Origin: Neisseria flavescens
GTDB lineage: Bacteria > Pseudomonadota > Gammaproteobacteria > Burkholderiales > Neisseriaceae
Length of the DNA: 64,000 nt
Direction of reading: 5' to 3'
Assembly: GCF_005221285.1 (NCBI RefSeq)
Contig: NZ_CP039886.1
Span: 2,046,001-2,110,000, forward strand
Of the stretch, positions 48,070 to 56,404 are shown in pieces. Below the pieces are notes generated by a model, which was given only the letters and a program-made list of their open reading frames with translations, did not search any database and was not told the origin of the DNA. The translations under genes were made by a program, and so were the position numbers. Positions within the stretch are counted from its first letter, which is position 1, and each line of letters opens with the position of its first letter.

Positions 48070-48522
48070 TTATTTTTCTGCTTTCAAACTGCTTTTCCAT
48101 TTTTTAAAGGCCGTCTGAAAAACGGATGTCAGTTTGGCGAAGGTTTCTGGGGTATTTTTGACGTGGTAGAAGCCGCCGAGCGAGGGTGTGTCGAGGGCGA
48201 GGACGTAGTCTTCCATAAATGCGCCGTAGCCGTCTTCTTCGTCGGTGTAGTAGAACTCGGTAAACCGTTGGCCGAGTTCGGTAAAGTCGTCCGCCGTCAG
48301 TGCGCCGTCCATGTGTTTGAGCAGGAAGTGCCGTCCACTGATTTTGCCCGAGGTTATGGCGGCGAAGTCGGCTGCGGTTTCGGGGGCGGTTTGCCAGACG
48401 GGGTTGACGAGGCCTGCCTGCACCGCCCACTGCCAGTACATGCCGATATGAGTGGCGGCGTTTTCGGGCGGGAGCTGGTCGGGGTAGTCTTCGTCGAGAT
48501 GGAAACGGATATTGTCGTACAT
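48070..48522 (-). CDS. Conserved hypothetical protein of 150 residues
   Basis: An acidic cytoplasmic protein beginning MYDNIRFHLDEDYPDQLPPENAATHIGMYWQWA, a pattern seen in a widespread uncharacterised family (DUF7832-like). No catalytic motif is evident and there is no signal peptide or membrane segment. It lies 11 bases upstream of gmhB on the same strand, so the two may be co-transcribed. A DUS core falls inside the coding sequence near its 3' end. Confidence 0.7.
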   Translation of the reverse strand: MYDNIRFHLDEDYPDQLPPENAATHIGMYWQWAVQAGLVNPVWQTAPETAADFAAITSGKISGRHFLLKHMDGALTADDFTELGQRFTEFYYTDEEDGYGAFMEDYVLALDTPSLGGFYHVKNTPETFAKLTSVFQTAFKKWKSSLKAEK

Positions 48523-48572
48523 GGACGGTGTTCGTTGGGGGAAAGGGGGTATTGTAGCGGAAAATAATGAAT

Positions 48573-48610
48573 TAGGCCGTCTGAAAGAGGGTGTTTCAGA
48601 CGGCCTTAAG
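48573..48610 (-). terminator. DUS inverted-repeat terminator after the aromatic permease
   Basis: AGGCCGTCTGAAA..TTTCAGACGGCCTTAA. Confidence 0.75.
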
Positions 48611-48615
48611 GGAAT

Positions 48616-49857
48616 TTAACCTTTAAATACGGGAACAAGTTCCATTTGGCTCAGTATTTGGGCGGCAATGTTGATGATGCCGAAGAGGAAGACCCAAACC
48701 ATCAGCCAGAATCCGCCGTAAACTTTGTAGTTTTTGCCGACGCCGAATTTATGGCGCGAGCGGTAGAGAAGCATGGCTGGGATGATGCCTGTCCAGATGG
48801 TTGCGGCCAGGCCGACGTAGCCGATGGCGGTAACGAAGCCGGTGGGGAAGAGCAGGCAGGAAATTAGGGGCGGAAGGAAGGTCAGCGCGGCGGTTTTGGT
48901 GCGGCCGGAGATGCTGTCGTTCCATTTGAAGATGTCGGCGATGTAGTCGAACAGACCTAAGGTTACGCCTAAAAACGAGGTGGCGATCGCCATATAGGAA
49001 AACAGGGTCAATATTTTGTCCATATTGCCGGTTTGGGCGAATTTGGACAGGGTTTCAATCAGGACGGACACTTGCCCTTCGGCGGCAATCACGGGGGCGA
49101 ACGCGTTGCGCGGCAGGTTGCCTTGGATGGCGATTTGCCAGAGGACGTAAATCACCAGCGCAATCAGTGTGCCCGTCCAGATGGATTTCGCCACTTTGGG
49201 CGCGTCGCCTTTAAAGTATTTGAGCAGGCTGGAGACGTTGCCGTGGAAGCCGAAGGAAGCGAGGCAGACGGGCAGGGCGGTGGCGGCGTAAATCCAGTAG
49301 TTGGTGCCGACGGGGGCTTGGGTGTCGAACAGGACGGGCATTTTGGCATCGGCAATTAGGCCGCCGGTTGCCCAAATAAAGGTTAATACCATGCCGCCGA
49401 TAAGGACGCCGGTGAAGCGGTCGACCAAGCGTGCGGATGCCCATACGCAAAAGGCGAGGATGCCGAAGAAGACGAGTTGGCCGACGGTGAGCGAAATTTC
49501 GCCGCCTACCGCGCTGCCGATGCCTTTGGCGGTCAGGTCGCCGCCGACGAAGATGTAGGCGTAGGTGAGCAGGTATAAAACGAAAGCGACGGCAACGCCG
49601 TTGATGACGTTCCAAGCCGGGCCGAGCAGGTCTTTAACCATGGTGTCGAAGCTGGCGCCGTGCGGATAATGGGTGTTGACTTCCAAAATCATCAGGCCAC
49701 TGGAGAGCATGGAAAACCAGGTGTACAGCAACACGACCAGCGAGCCGGCAAACCATACGCCGGATGTGGCGGTCGGGTTGGCAAGCATGCCTGCGCCGAT
49801 AACCGTACCGGCGATAATCATCGCGCCGCCGAATAGGGAAGGGGTTTTGGTTGACAT
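48616..49857 (-). CDS. mtr: Aromatic amino-acid permease (Mtr/TnaB/TyrP family)
   Basis: A 413-residue inner-membrane proton symporter of the HAAAP family with 11 predicted transmembrane segments. The opening GGAMIIAGTVIGAGMLANP and the block ASFGFHGNVSSLLKYF are characteristic. The substrate is most likely tryptophan, though tyrosine specificity (TyrP) cannot be excluded by eye. It is transcribed alone between DUS terminators. Confidence 0.85.
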   Translation of the reverse strand: MSTKTPSLFGGAMIIAGTVIGAGMLANPTATSGVWFAGSLVVLLYTWFSMLSSGLMILEVNTHYPHGASFDTMVKDLLGPAWNVINGVAVAFVLYLLTYAYIFVGGDLTAKGIGSAVGGEISLTVGQLVFFGILAFCVWASARLVDRFTGVLIGGMVLTFIWATGGLIADAKMPVLFDTQAPVGTNYWIYAATALPVCLASFGFHGNVSSLLKYFKGDAPKVAKSIWTGTLIALVIYVLWQIAIQGNLPRNAFAPVIAAEGQVSVLIETLSKFAQTGNMDKILTLFSYMAIATSFLGVTLGLFDYIADIFKWNDSISGRTKTAALTFLPPLISCLLFPTGFVTAIGYVGLAATIWTGIIPAMLLYRSRHKFGVGKNYKVYGGFWLMVWVFLFGIINIAAQILSQMELVPVFKG

Positions 49858-49923
49858 TGTTTATCTTTCTTCTAGAAATGCGTGGCTGTCATTATGCCGT
49901 AAAGTGTAAGAAAAGGTAAAGCA

Positions 49924-49968
49924 AAGGCCGTCTGAAAACCCGATTGTCGTTTTCAGACGGCCTTTGAT
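49924..49968 (-). terminator. DUS inverted-repeat terminator after the PerM-like gene
   Basis: AAGGCCGTCTGAAAACC..GTTTTCAGACGGCCTTTG between the PerM-like gene and mtr. Confidence 0.75.
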
Positions 49969-49986
49969 GTGTGTAAATGCAACTGA

Positions 49987-51060
49987 TTAAATCAATTTTC
50001 GCAGTTTCAATTCGTTTTTCAGGTATGCGTAATAAACCGGCGCAACGATGATGCCGCCGATGCCGAAAATGCGTTCAAAAACGACCATCGCCACCAGCAA
50101 TTCCCATGCGCTGGATTCGATTTCCGAGCCGATGATTTTGGCGTTGAGGAAATATTCGAGCTTATGGATGACGACGAGGAAAACCAGCGATGCGAGTGCG
50201 ACGTAAAGCGATGCGCCGAGGCTCAAAATAATGATGATGGTGTTGGAAATCAGGTTGCCCGCCACCGGAATCAGACCGACGATAAAGGCAATGATCAGGA
50301 CGGTCATTTTAAACGGCAGGTCAACGCCGAACAGTGGCAAAACCAAGTAGAGGTACAGGCCGGTCAGGAAGGTGTCGATCAGTGAGATTTTGACTTGGGC
50401 GAGGAACACGCGTTCAAAGCTGGTTTCAAAATTGACAATCCGCCGCACCAGTTCTGCCTTGAAGGGCGGCATTTTGCCGCGGTGTTTGCGCATTTTCAGG
50501 CGGTGAAAACTGAGCATGGCGCCGATGATGATGCCGATGAGGATGTACACGAAGGACGTGATACTGTTTTTACTGATACGGGTCAGCGCGGCGCGGTATT
50601 CTTCAATCAGCTTGATCGCCGAAGCTTTGATTTCGGCCATATTGTTGGGCAGCATATTGAGAATGGCTGCAGGCAGGTCTTGGCTGTTTTTGGTGTCTTC
50701 CAAAATCGCCGCCAGCTTCGCCAGCATAAAACCGACATGGCCGCCGTGTATCAGGTGGTAAATGCCCAAAGACATCATCGTGATGATGCTGAACACAATG
50801 GCCAGCGTCAGCGTGGTGGAAATCAGGTTGATATTGTGCGCGTTGAGCGATTTATGCAGCCGCGTGTTGCGCGGTAAAACACGGCGGCGGAGTTTGAGGA
50901 TCACGCCGTTGGTGCGCGTAATAAAGATATAAGTGAGGATAACCGACAGCAGCAGCGGCAGAAAATGGTAGTGCAAGACAATCAGCAAAGCCAAGCCCAT
51001 CAGGATATAGGAAGCGTTGCGGAAAGTCGGGTTGTCGGTATGGGACGAGAGTAAGGACAT
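49987..51060 (-). CDS. AI-2E family transporter (PerM-like)
   Basis: A 357-residue membrane protein with about eight hydrophobic segments and a long helical stretch between the third and fourth. The C-terminal block FIVGLIPVAGNLISNTIIIILSLG and SAWELLVAMVVFERIFGIGGIIVAPV matches the AI-2E/PerM family, some of which export autoinducer-2 while others act as ion or solute exporters. The substrate here is unknown. Confidence 0.82.
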   Translation of the reverse strand: MSLLSSHTDNPTFRNASYILMGLALLIVLHYHFLPLLLSVILTYIFITRTNGVILKLRRRVLPRNTRLHKSLNAHNINLISTTLTLAIVFSIITMMSLGIYHLIHGGHVGFMLAKLAAILEDTKNSQDLPAAILNMLPNNMAEIKASAIKLIEEYRAALTRISKNSITSFVYILIGIIIGAMLSFHRLKMRKHRGKMPPFKAELVRRIVNFETSFERVFLAQVKISLIDTFLTGLYLYLVLPLFGVDLPFKMTVLIIAFIVGLIPVAGNLISNTIIIILSLGASLYVALASLVFLVVIHKLEYFLNAKIIGSEIESSAWELLVAMVVFERIFGIGGIIVAPVYYAYLKNELKLRKLI

Positions 51061-51097
51061 GTGAAGCCAATAAGGTAAAAAGCAAAAAAAACAGGTC

Positions 51098-51133
51098 AGG
51101 CCGTCTGAAAAACCATGTTCAGACGGCCTAACT
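51098..51133 (-). terminator. DUS inverted-repeat terminator after folD
   Basis: CAGGCCGTCTGAAAAACC..GTTCAGACGGCCTAAC downstream of folD on the minus strand. Confidence 0.7.
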
Positions 51134-51145
51134 TAATGACAGCGA

Positions 51146-51997
51146 TTAATCGTGCAATGAGGCCGCGTGTACCGTGTTTTCCAACAAAGTGGCAATCGTC
51201 ATCGGGCCGACGCCGCCGGGAACAGGCGTAATCATGGACGCGCGTTCTTTGGCGACATCAAACTCAACGTCGCCGCACAGGCTGCCGTCGTCCAAGCGGT
51301 TGATGCCCACATCGATAACGACGGCACCGGGTTTGACCCATTCGCCTTTAACGAAATTCGGAATGCCCACGCCGACCACCAAAATATCTGCGGCAGCAAC
51401 TTCTTCGGCAAGGTTTTGCGTGGCACTGTGGCAGATGGTTACCGTCGCGCGGGACAGCAGCAATTCCAACGCCTGCGGACGGCCGACAATATTGGATGCG
51501 CCGACGACGACGGCTTTTTTGCCTTTCGGGTCGATGCCGTAGGCTTCCAACAAAGTCATCACGCCTTTGGGCGTGCAAGGGCGCATCAGCGGCATTTTGA
51601 CGACCAGGCGGCCGATGTTGTAAGGGTGGAAGCCGTCCACATCCTTATGCGGCTCGATACGCTCCAAAACCGCTTGGCTGTCGATGTGAGCCGGTAGCGG
51701 CAGTTGCACCAAAATACCGTCGACGGCAGGGTCACCGTTTAATTCGTCCACCAGTTTCAGCAAATCGTCTTGCATGGTTTCAGACGGCAGCTCATAAGAG
51801 CGCGATTCGATGCCGCTTTTTTGGCAGGCCAGTTTTTTATTGCGTACATAAACCGCGCTGGCAGGGTCGTCGCCAACCAATACCACCGCCAAGCAAGGTG
51901 TGTGCAAACCTTTTTCCTGACGCGCTTTTACCGCCTGCGCGACCGCCTCGATGCGTTGCTGGGAGATTTTTTTTCCGTCTATAAGTTGTGCAGCCAT
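51146..51997 (-). CDS. folD: Methylenetetrahydrofolate dehydrogenase/cyclohydrolase FolD
   Basis: A 283-residue bifunctional enzyme interconverting 5,10-methylene-, methenyl- and 10-formyl-THF. Motifs are present: SAVYVRNKKLACQKSGI with the catalytic lysine, DGILVQLPLP, and the NADP site VVGASNIVGRPQALELL, ending PGGVGPMTIATLLENT. It begins with a strong AGGAGGAAAAAT ribosome-binding site. Confidence 0.95.
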   Translation of the reverse strand: MAAQLIDGKKISQQRIEAVAQAVKARQEKGLHTPCLAVVLVGDDPASAVYVRNKKLACQKSGIESRSYELPSETMQDDLLKLVDELNGDPAVDGILVQLPLPAHIDSQAVLERIEPHKDVDGFHPYNIGRLVVKMPLMRPCTPKGVMTLLEAYGIDPKGKKAVVVGASNIVGRPQALELLLSRATVTICHSATQNLAEEVAAADILVVGVGIPNFVKGEWVKPGAVVIDVGINRLDDGSLCGDVEFDVAKERASMITPVPGGVGPMTIATLLENTVHAASLHD

Positions 51998-52156
51998 GAT
52001 TTTTCCTCCTAAATAGGGACAAATATTGCGTTTAAATTATCGCATTTTTCAGACGGCCTGACACAAAAGAGTAGCCCTGATTACGAAACATAAAAATAAA
52101 TAACGATTAAAAATAATAGGATAACCAAAAAATGAAAAAATAAAGCAAAGTAAGTG

Positions 52157-52185
52157 TTGACCGGGTTGAAAAGGGTCTGTATAGT
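52157..52185 (+). promoter_or_regulatory. tRNA cluster promoter
   Basis: TTGACC, 17 bases, TATAGT, ending 13 bases before tRNA-Pro. Nearly the same layout occurs upstream of 16S at 14688. Confidence 0.75.
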
Positions 52186-52198
52186 TCAGGTCTTCAGT

Positions 52199-52276
52199 CG
52201 GGGCGTAGCGCAGCCCGGTTAGCGCATCTGCTTTGGGAGCAGAGGGTCGTGAGTTCGAATCCCACCGCCCCGACCA
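52199..52276 (+). tRNA. tRNA-Pro(TGG)
   Basis: A cloverleaf beginning CGGGGCGTAGCGCAG and ending CGCCCCGACCA with anticodon TGG in the loop TTTGGGA. Confidence 0.96.
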
Positions 52277-52303
52277 CAAAATTCTTAGCACGAATCGGCA
52301 TGA

Positions 52304-52380
52304 GCGCCCGTAGCTCAACCGGATAGAGCACCGACCTTCTAAGTCGGGGGTTACAGGTTCGATTCCTGTCGGGCGTGCCA
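52304..52380 (+). tRNA. tRNA-Arg(TCT)
   Basis: A cloverleaf GCGCCCGTAGCTCAAC..CGGGCGTGCCA with anticodon TCT, 27 bases after tRNA-Pro. Confidence 0.96.
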
Positions 52381-52389
52381 ATTTTTACG

Positions 52390-52465
52390 GTGGCTGTAGC
52401 TCAGTTGGTAGAGCCCTGGATTGTGATTCCAGTTGTCGTGGGTTCGAGCCCCATCAGCCACCCCA
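52390..52465 (+). tRNA. tRNA-His(GTG)
   Basis: A cloverleaf GTGGCTGTAGCTCAG..CAGCCACCCCA with anticodon GTG. The C at the discriminator position (to pair with the extra G-1) is typical of tRNA-His. Confidence 0.96.
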
Positions 52466-52470
52466 GATGA

Positions 52471-52499
52471 AAGCCTGCATATTGTATGCAGGCTTTTTT
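52471..52499 (+). terminator. tRNA cluster terminator
   Basis: AAGCCTGCATA..TATGCAGGCTTTTTTC: an 11-bp stem with a T-run, six bases after tRNA-His. Confidence 0.9.
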
Positions 52500-52727
52500 C
52501 CGTTTATACCCGAATTTTACTTCAGATTTAATTGGGTTTCAAAAAAGTATTTATCAAACCGTTTCATCATGGCATCGGCAAAAATGGCGTTTGCCGTGTT
52601 ATCAAATATCAATGAATACGCAATCAAGCCCGAATATTGTACCGTTCGGTATCTTTTTATGGCGTTTCGCCGTTATCCTTTATAATACCCCGATTATTTT
52701 CTGTTTCATTCCCAAAGGAATCTCATC

Positions 52728-53231
52728 ATGTCCGAATGGCCAGCTCCAGAATTTGAATCCAAAATCTGTCCGCCCGAAAAGCTGGCGGAGCGTTTGGCGG
52801 CATTGCCCCGTCCGCTGGTGTTTACCAACGGCTGTTTCGATATTCTCCATAGAGGCCATGTAACGTATCTGGCGCAGGCGCGATCGGCCGGTGCGGCTTT
52901 GGTGTTGGCGTTGAATACCGATGCTTCGGTGCGCCGTCAGGGCAAAGGTGACGATCGCCCGATTAATCCTTTGGAAAACCGCGCGGCAGTGGCAGCGGCA
53001 TTGGAGAGTGTGGATTTGGTCACATGGTTTGATGACGATACGCCGGCCGAGCTGATTGAAATGGTCGAACCCGATGTATTGATTAAAGGCGGCGACTGGC
53101 CTGTGGATAAGATTGTCGGTGCGGCCGAGACGTTTGCGCGTGGCGGCAAAGTATTTTCGATTCCGTTTTTACACCAGACTTCGACCACCAAAACGTTGGC
53201 GAAAATCCGCGAAGCTGGAGGAGGCGAATGA
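52728..53231 (+). CDS. rfaE2: D-glycero-beta-D-manno-heptose 1-phosphate adenylyltransferase
   Basis: This 167-residue nucleotidyltransferase makes ADP-heptose for the LOS inner core. It corresponds to the C-terminal domain of enterobacterial HldE, which in Neisseria is a separate protein. The HxGH signature reads FTNGCFDILHRGHVTYLAQA, and the C-terminal QTSTTKTLAKI is the second nucleotide motif. Its stop overlaps the birA-coaX start by four bases (ATGA). Confidence 0.93.
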   Translation: MSEWPAPEFESKICPPEKLAERLAALPRPLVFTNGCFDILHRGHVTYLAQARSAGAALVLALNTDASVRRQGKGDDRPINPLENRAAVAAALESVDLVTWFDDDTPAELIEMVEPDVLIKGGDWPVDKIVGAAETFARGGKVFSIPFLHQTSTTKTLAKIREAGGGE

Positions 53232-54988
53232 CGGATTTGAACAGCCGCCATTGGGTCTTGCTCGCCGCGCTTTCAGACGGCCTGCCGCAACACGTTTCTC
53301 AGTTGGCGCGAGTGGTCGGGATGAAGCCGCAACAATTAAACGGATTTTGGCAGCAGATGCCGGGACATATCCGCGGTTTGCTGCGCCAGCACGACGGGCA
53401 ATGGCGTTTGGTGCGCCCTTTGGCTGTGTTTGCTGAAGAATCTTTGCAACAAATGGCCGGAAAACAGGGTTTTCGTGCGCAGTTGAAACACGAATGTTCG
53501 TCCAGCAACGATGAAATCATGGCTTTGGCGCGCCAGTCGGCAGATTTGGCGCATAAGGCCTTGTGTGTGGCGCATTTCCAGACTAAAGGACGCGGACGGC
53601 AAGGGCGGAGTTGGGTCAACCGACAGGGCGAATGTCTGATGTTCAGCTTGGGCTGGACGTTTGACAAGCCGCAATATGAGCTGGGTTCGCTGGCGTTGGT
53701 GGTGGCATTGGCCTGCCGCCGTGCGCTTGCCGATATCGGTTTGGACGTAAATATCAAGTGGCCGAACGATTTGGTCGTGGCCAACGATAAATTGGCCGGT
53801 ATTTTGATTGAAACGGCGCGGGTAGAGAATAAAACCGTCGCCATCATCGGCATCGGCATCAATTTTGTATTGCCGAAAGAAGTTGAAAACGCCACCTCCG
53901 TGCAGGCCTTGTTTCAGACGGCCTCTAAGCAGGGCGTAAGCGTCAAAACCTTGTTGAATGCGGTATTGGCGCAACTCGATGCGCTGTTGAGCGAATACGC
54001 GCAAAACGGATTCGCGTCATGTGTCGGCGAATACGATGCCGCCAACCGTGACACAAACAGACCGGTATTGCTGCTTCAAGAAGGACGTGTTGTCCACGAA
54101 GGCGTAGTCAAAGGCGTGGATGCGCAAGGCGCGTTGCGTTTGCTGACGGACAAGGGCGAGAAAACCATCGTCAGCGGCGAGATCAGCTTGCGCCCGGATA
54201 ACCGTCCGGCACAACCTGTCGCGGCGAAACCGGAACGCTTTTTGCTGCTGGACGGCGGCAACAGTCAGTTGAAATGGGCGTGGGTGGAGAACGGCACATT
54301 TTCCGAAGTCGGCCGCGCGCCGTATCGTGATTTGACCCGGCTGGGTGAAGAATGGCTGCAATTTGCCGATGAAGATGTGAAGATTGTCGGTTGCGCCGTG
54401 TGTGGTTCGGTAAAAAAAGCGATGGTCGAAGAACAATTAACCCGTCCGGTCGAATGGCTGTCTTCCATGCCGCAGGCCTTGGGTATCCGCAACCATTACC
54501 GCCGTCCTGAAGAACATGGTTCCGACCGTTGGTTTAATGCGCTGGGCAGCCGCCGCTTTACGCAAAATGCCTGTGTCGTCGTCAGCTGCGGTACCGCCGT
54601 AACCACCGACGCGTTGACGGAAGACAATCATTATCTCGGCGGCACCATCATGCCCGGTTTCCACTTGATGAAAGAGGCGATGGCGCTCAAGACCGCCAAC
54701 CTCAACCGCCCCATCGGCAAGGTATATCCGTTCCCAACCACAACGCCGAACGCCATTGCCAGCGGCATGATGGATGCCGTTTGCGGCGCGTTGATGATGA
54801 TGCATGGCCGTCTGAAAGACAAAACGGGCGAGGGCAAACCGGTCGATATTATTATCACGGGCGGCGGCGCCGCCAGAGTCGTGCAGGCTCTGCCGGAGTC
54901 ATTTGTTCATGACAATCAAGTGAAAATCGTCGATAATCTCGTGATTCACGGGCTCTTGCATTGGATTGCCCATCGCAACGGACAATAA
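53228..54988 (+). CDS. birA-coaX: Bifunctional biotin-protein ligase BirA / type III pantothenate kinase CoaX
   Basis: A 586-residue fusion known from Neisseria. Residues 1-60 form a winged-helix repressor-like domain; about 75-320 form the biotin ligase with GRGRQGRSW and KWPNDLV; from about 335 the CoaX kinase begins with LLLDGGNSQLKWAW, followed by GSDRWFNALGSR and VVSCGTAVTTDAL. It thus charges acetyl-CoA carboxylase with biotin and starts coenzyme A synthesis, two steps that feed fatty-acid synthesis. The HTH suggests that it may also regulate biotin genes, though none lie here. Confidence 0.93.
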   Translation: MTDLNSRHWVLLAALSDGLPQHVSQLARVVGMKPQQLNGFWQQMPGHIRGLLRQHDGQWRLVRPLAVFAEESLQQMAGKQGFRAQLKHECSSSNDEIMALARQSADLAHKALCVAHFQTKGRGRQGRSWVNRQGECLMFSLGWTFDKPQYELGSLALVVALACRRALADIGLDVNIKWPNDLVVANDKLAGILIETARVENKTVAIIGIGINFVLPKEVENATSVQALFQTASKQGVSVKTLLNAVLAQLDALLSEYAQNGFASCVGEYDAANRDTNRPVLLLQEGRVVHEGVVKGVDAQGALRLLTDKGEKTIVSGEISLRPDNRPAQPVAAKPERFLLLDGGNSQLKWAWVENGTFSEVGRAPYRDLTRLGEEWLQFADEDVKIVGCAVCGSVKKAMVEEQLTRPVEWLSSMPQALGIRNHYRRPEEHGSDRWFNALGSRRFTQNACVVVSCGTAVTTDALTEDNHYLGGTIMPGFHLMKEAMALKTANLNRPIGKVYPFPTTTPNAIASGMMDAVCGALMMMHGRLKDKTGEGKPVDIIITGGGAARVVQALPESFVHDNQVKIVDNLVIHGLLHWIAHRNGQ

Positions 54989-55003
54989 AAAGGAAAACGC
55001 ATC

Positions 55004-55846
55004 ATGAAATGGCTGTTTGCGGTCTTGGTCGCACTCAACATCATTGTTTTTGGCAGCATGGTTGCCTATCGGACGCAACATAAAACCGCCAAACCCGAAT
55101 CTGCTTTGGAAGGCGGTACGCACGAATTATTGCGCCCGTCTTCTTTGGACGCGCCTAAAGCCGAGCCTCAGCAGGCATCGCAACCCGATTGGGTGGTGGT
55201 CGAATCAGACGGCCTGATTATGGCCGAACCTGAATCCGAAGAAGCGGAAGCCTTGCGTAAAAAGCAAGAAGCGCAGCAGTTGAAAGAGAAAAAAGAAAAA
55301 ATGCGCCGCGAGAAAGAGGCGCAAGAGCGTCGCGCCGCTGAAGAAGAGATGGGCGCGGCCGGTGTGGAACGCTTGTGCACCAGCAGCGCCACTGTGGTGA
55401 TGGATGAAGACGATTACCACCGCATCAAAGGCCTGTTGGGCAAATGGCCTCATGCGGCCAGCCGCAGTATCGAAAAACGCAACGGCACATCCGGTGGCGA
55501 GACTTCTTCCAAAACCTTCCGCGTGGTCTTGCCTGCCGACGGCGACACCTCTGCCCAGCTTGATGCCTTGGGCAGCCGCGGCTTTAGCGGCAGTATTCAC
55601 AACGGCGAAATCAGCGTTGATGTAACACGCAGCCATTCTTCCGCCCAAGTTTTGATTTCACGCTTGTCCAGCGCAGGTTTCGGCGGCGCGCGCATTGTCG
55701 AACAGGAAGACAGAAGCGCACCCGATACCGGTTTGAGCGTGGCGCGCATGACCGTGGTCTTTATGGCGGTCGACGAGCGCGATGCCCAAGACATCAGAAA
55801 CATTGTCGGCCGTTATGGCAAGTTGAACATGAAAACCTGCCGATAA
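55004..55846 (+). CDS. Membrane-anchored protein with SPOR-like domain
   Basis: A 280-residue protein with one N-terminal membrane anchor (about 3-20), a linker, a highly charged coiled-coil (about 75-115, K/E/R-rich) and a C-terminal region (about 165-225 and onward) that resembles a SPOR peptidoglycan-binding fold in outline. If so it would sit in the periplasm at the septum. The match is by general pattern only. It starts 15 bases after birA-coaX, so it is probably in the same operon. Confidence 0.6.
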   Translation: MKWLFAVLVALNIIVFGSMVAYRTQHKTAKPESALEGGTHELLRPSSLDAPKAEPQQASQPDWVVVESDGLIMAEPESEEAEALRKKQEAQQLKEKKEKMRREKEAQERRAAEEEMGAAGVERLCTSSATVVMDEDDYHRIKGLLGKWPHAASRSIEKRNGTSGGETSSKTFRVVLPADGDTSAQLDALGSRGFSGSIHNGEISVDVTRSHSSAQVLISRLSSAGFGGARIVEQEDRSAPDTGLSVARMTVVFMAVDERDAQDIRNIVGRYGKLNMKTCR

Positions 55847-55917
55847 TCAGGTCTATTCGGTTCAGACGGCCTGATCAGCAGTAGTCAAGCCTGATAAATC
55901 AAGCGACACAAAACACG

Positions 55918-55943
55918 AAACCCACTGTATTGGCAGTGGGTTT
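55918..55943 (+). terminator. Rho-independent terminator
   Basis: AAACCCACTG..CAGTGGGTTT, a 10-bp stem after the SPOR-like gene. Confidence 0.75.
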
Positions 55944-56096
55944 CATGTTTTTCGGTTTTGAGTATCTGATATAAAGGGGAACAGGTATGTTTCGTATATG
56001 CGCACTCCGAGTATCAAGAGATAATGGGGAAGAGGGGGATAAAATCTGTCGTTTAATGGCTCGGATTAGGACGTCTTCCGAGTGGTTTTGATTATA

Positions 56097-56120
56097 CGCT
56101 AATAATAACTATTATCAATA
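56097..56120. promoter_or_regulatory. Fur-box-like sequence without an adjacent iron gene
   Basis: GCTAATAATAACTATTATCAATAG fits the Fur hexamer pattern (AATAAT-AACTAT-TATCAA). The nearest downstream gene is tldD, 285 bases away. Confidence 0.4.
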
Positions 56121-56206
56121 GCAAAATTGAAAAAATAATGGTTTTTTTCGTAATAAATTGTTTTATATTGAAATTAAATTTTGTCATCGGCTTTACCATG
56201 ATTAAA

Positions 56207-56290
56207 AAGGCCGTCTGAACGTCAAACAAACAGGCCGGTTGAAATAGGGCAAGGCAAACATTTCAACCCTATATTTCAGACGGCCTTTTG
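56207..56290 (+). repeat. Nested DUS hairpin
   Basis: AAGGCCGTCTGAAC and TTTCAGACGGCCTT enclose a second inverted pair (GGTTGAAATAGGG / CCCTATATTTC-like and TTTCAACC), giving a long stem-loop upstream of tldD. Confidence 0.55.
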
Positions 56291-56404
56291 ATTTGTTTCA
56301 ATCACTCATAAACCCAAGCAATCAACATATCCAAAGCTATATAAAATACCGTATAATCAAGGCCAAATTAACTTTGCCTGCTTGTCGGGCCGTCTGAAAA
56401 AATT

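Larger units (their letters stand above)
55847..56404. other. Gene-free region with terminator, Fur-box-like site and DUS hairpin
   Basis: A terminator at 55918-55943 is followed by about 150 bases without recognisable features, a Fur-box-like palindrome at 56097-56120, an AT-rich stretch, and a large DUS-flanked hairpin at 56207-56287 before the tldD promoter region. No ORF or RNA gene is supported. Confidence 0.55.

Noticed and set aside
53228..54988. BirA-CoaX fusion as a novelty
   Set aside because: This fusion is already known in Neisseria and some other beta-proteobacteria.
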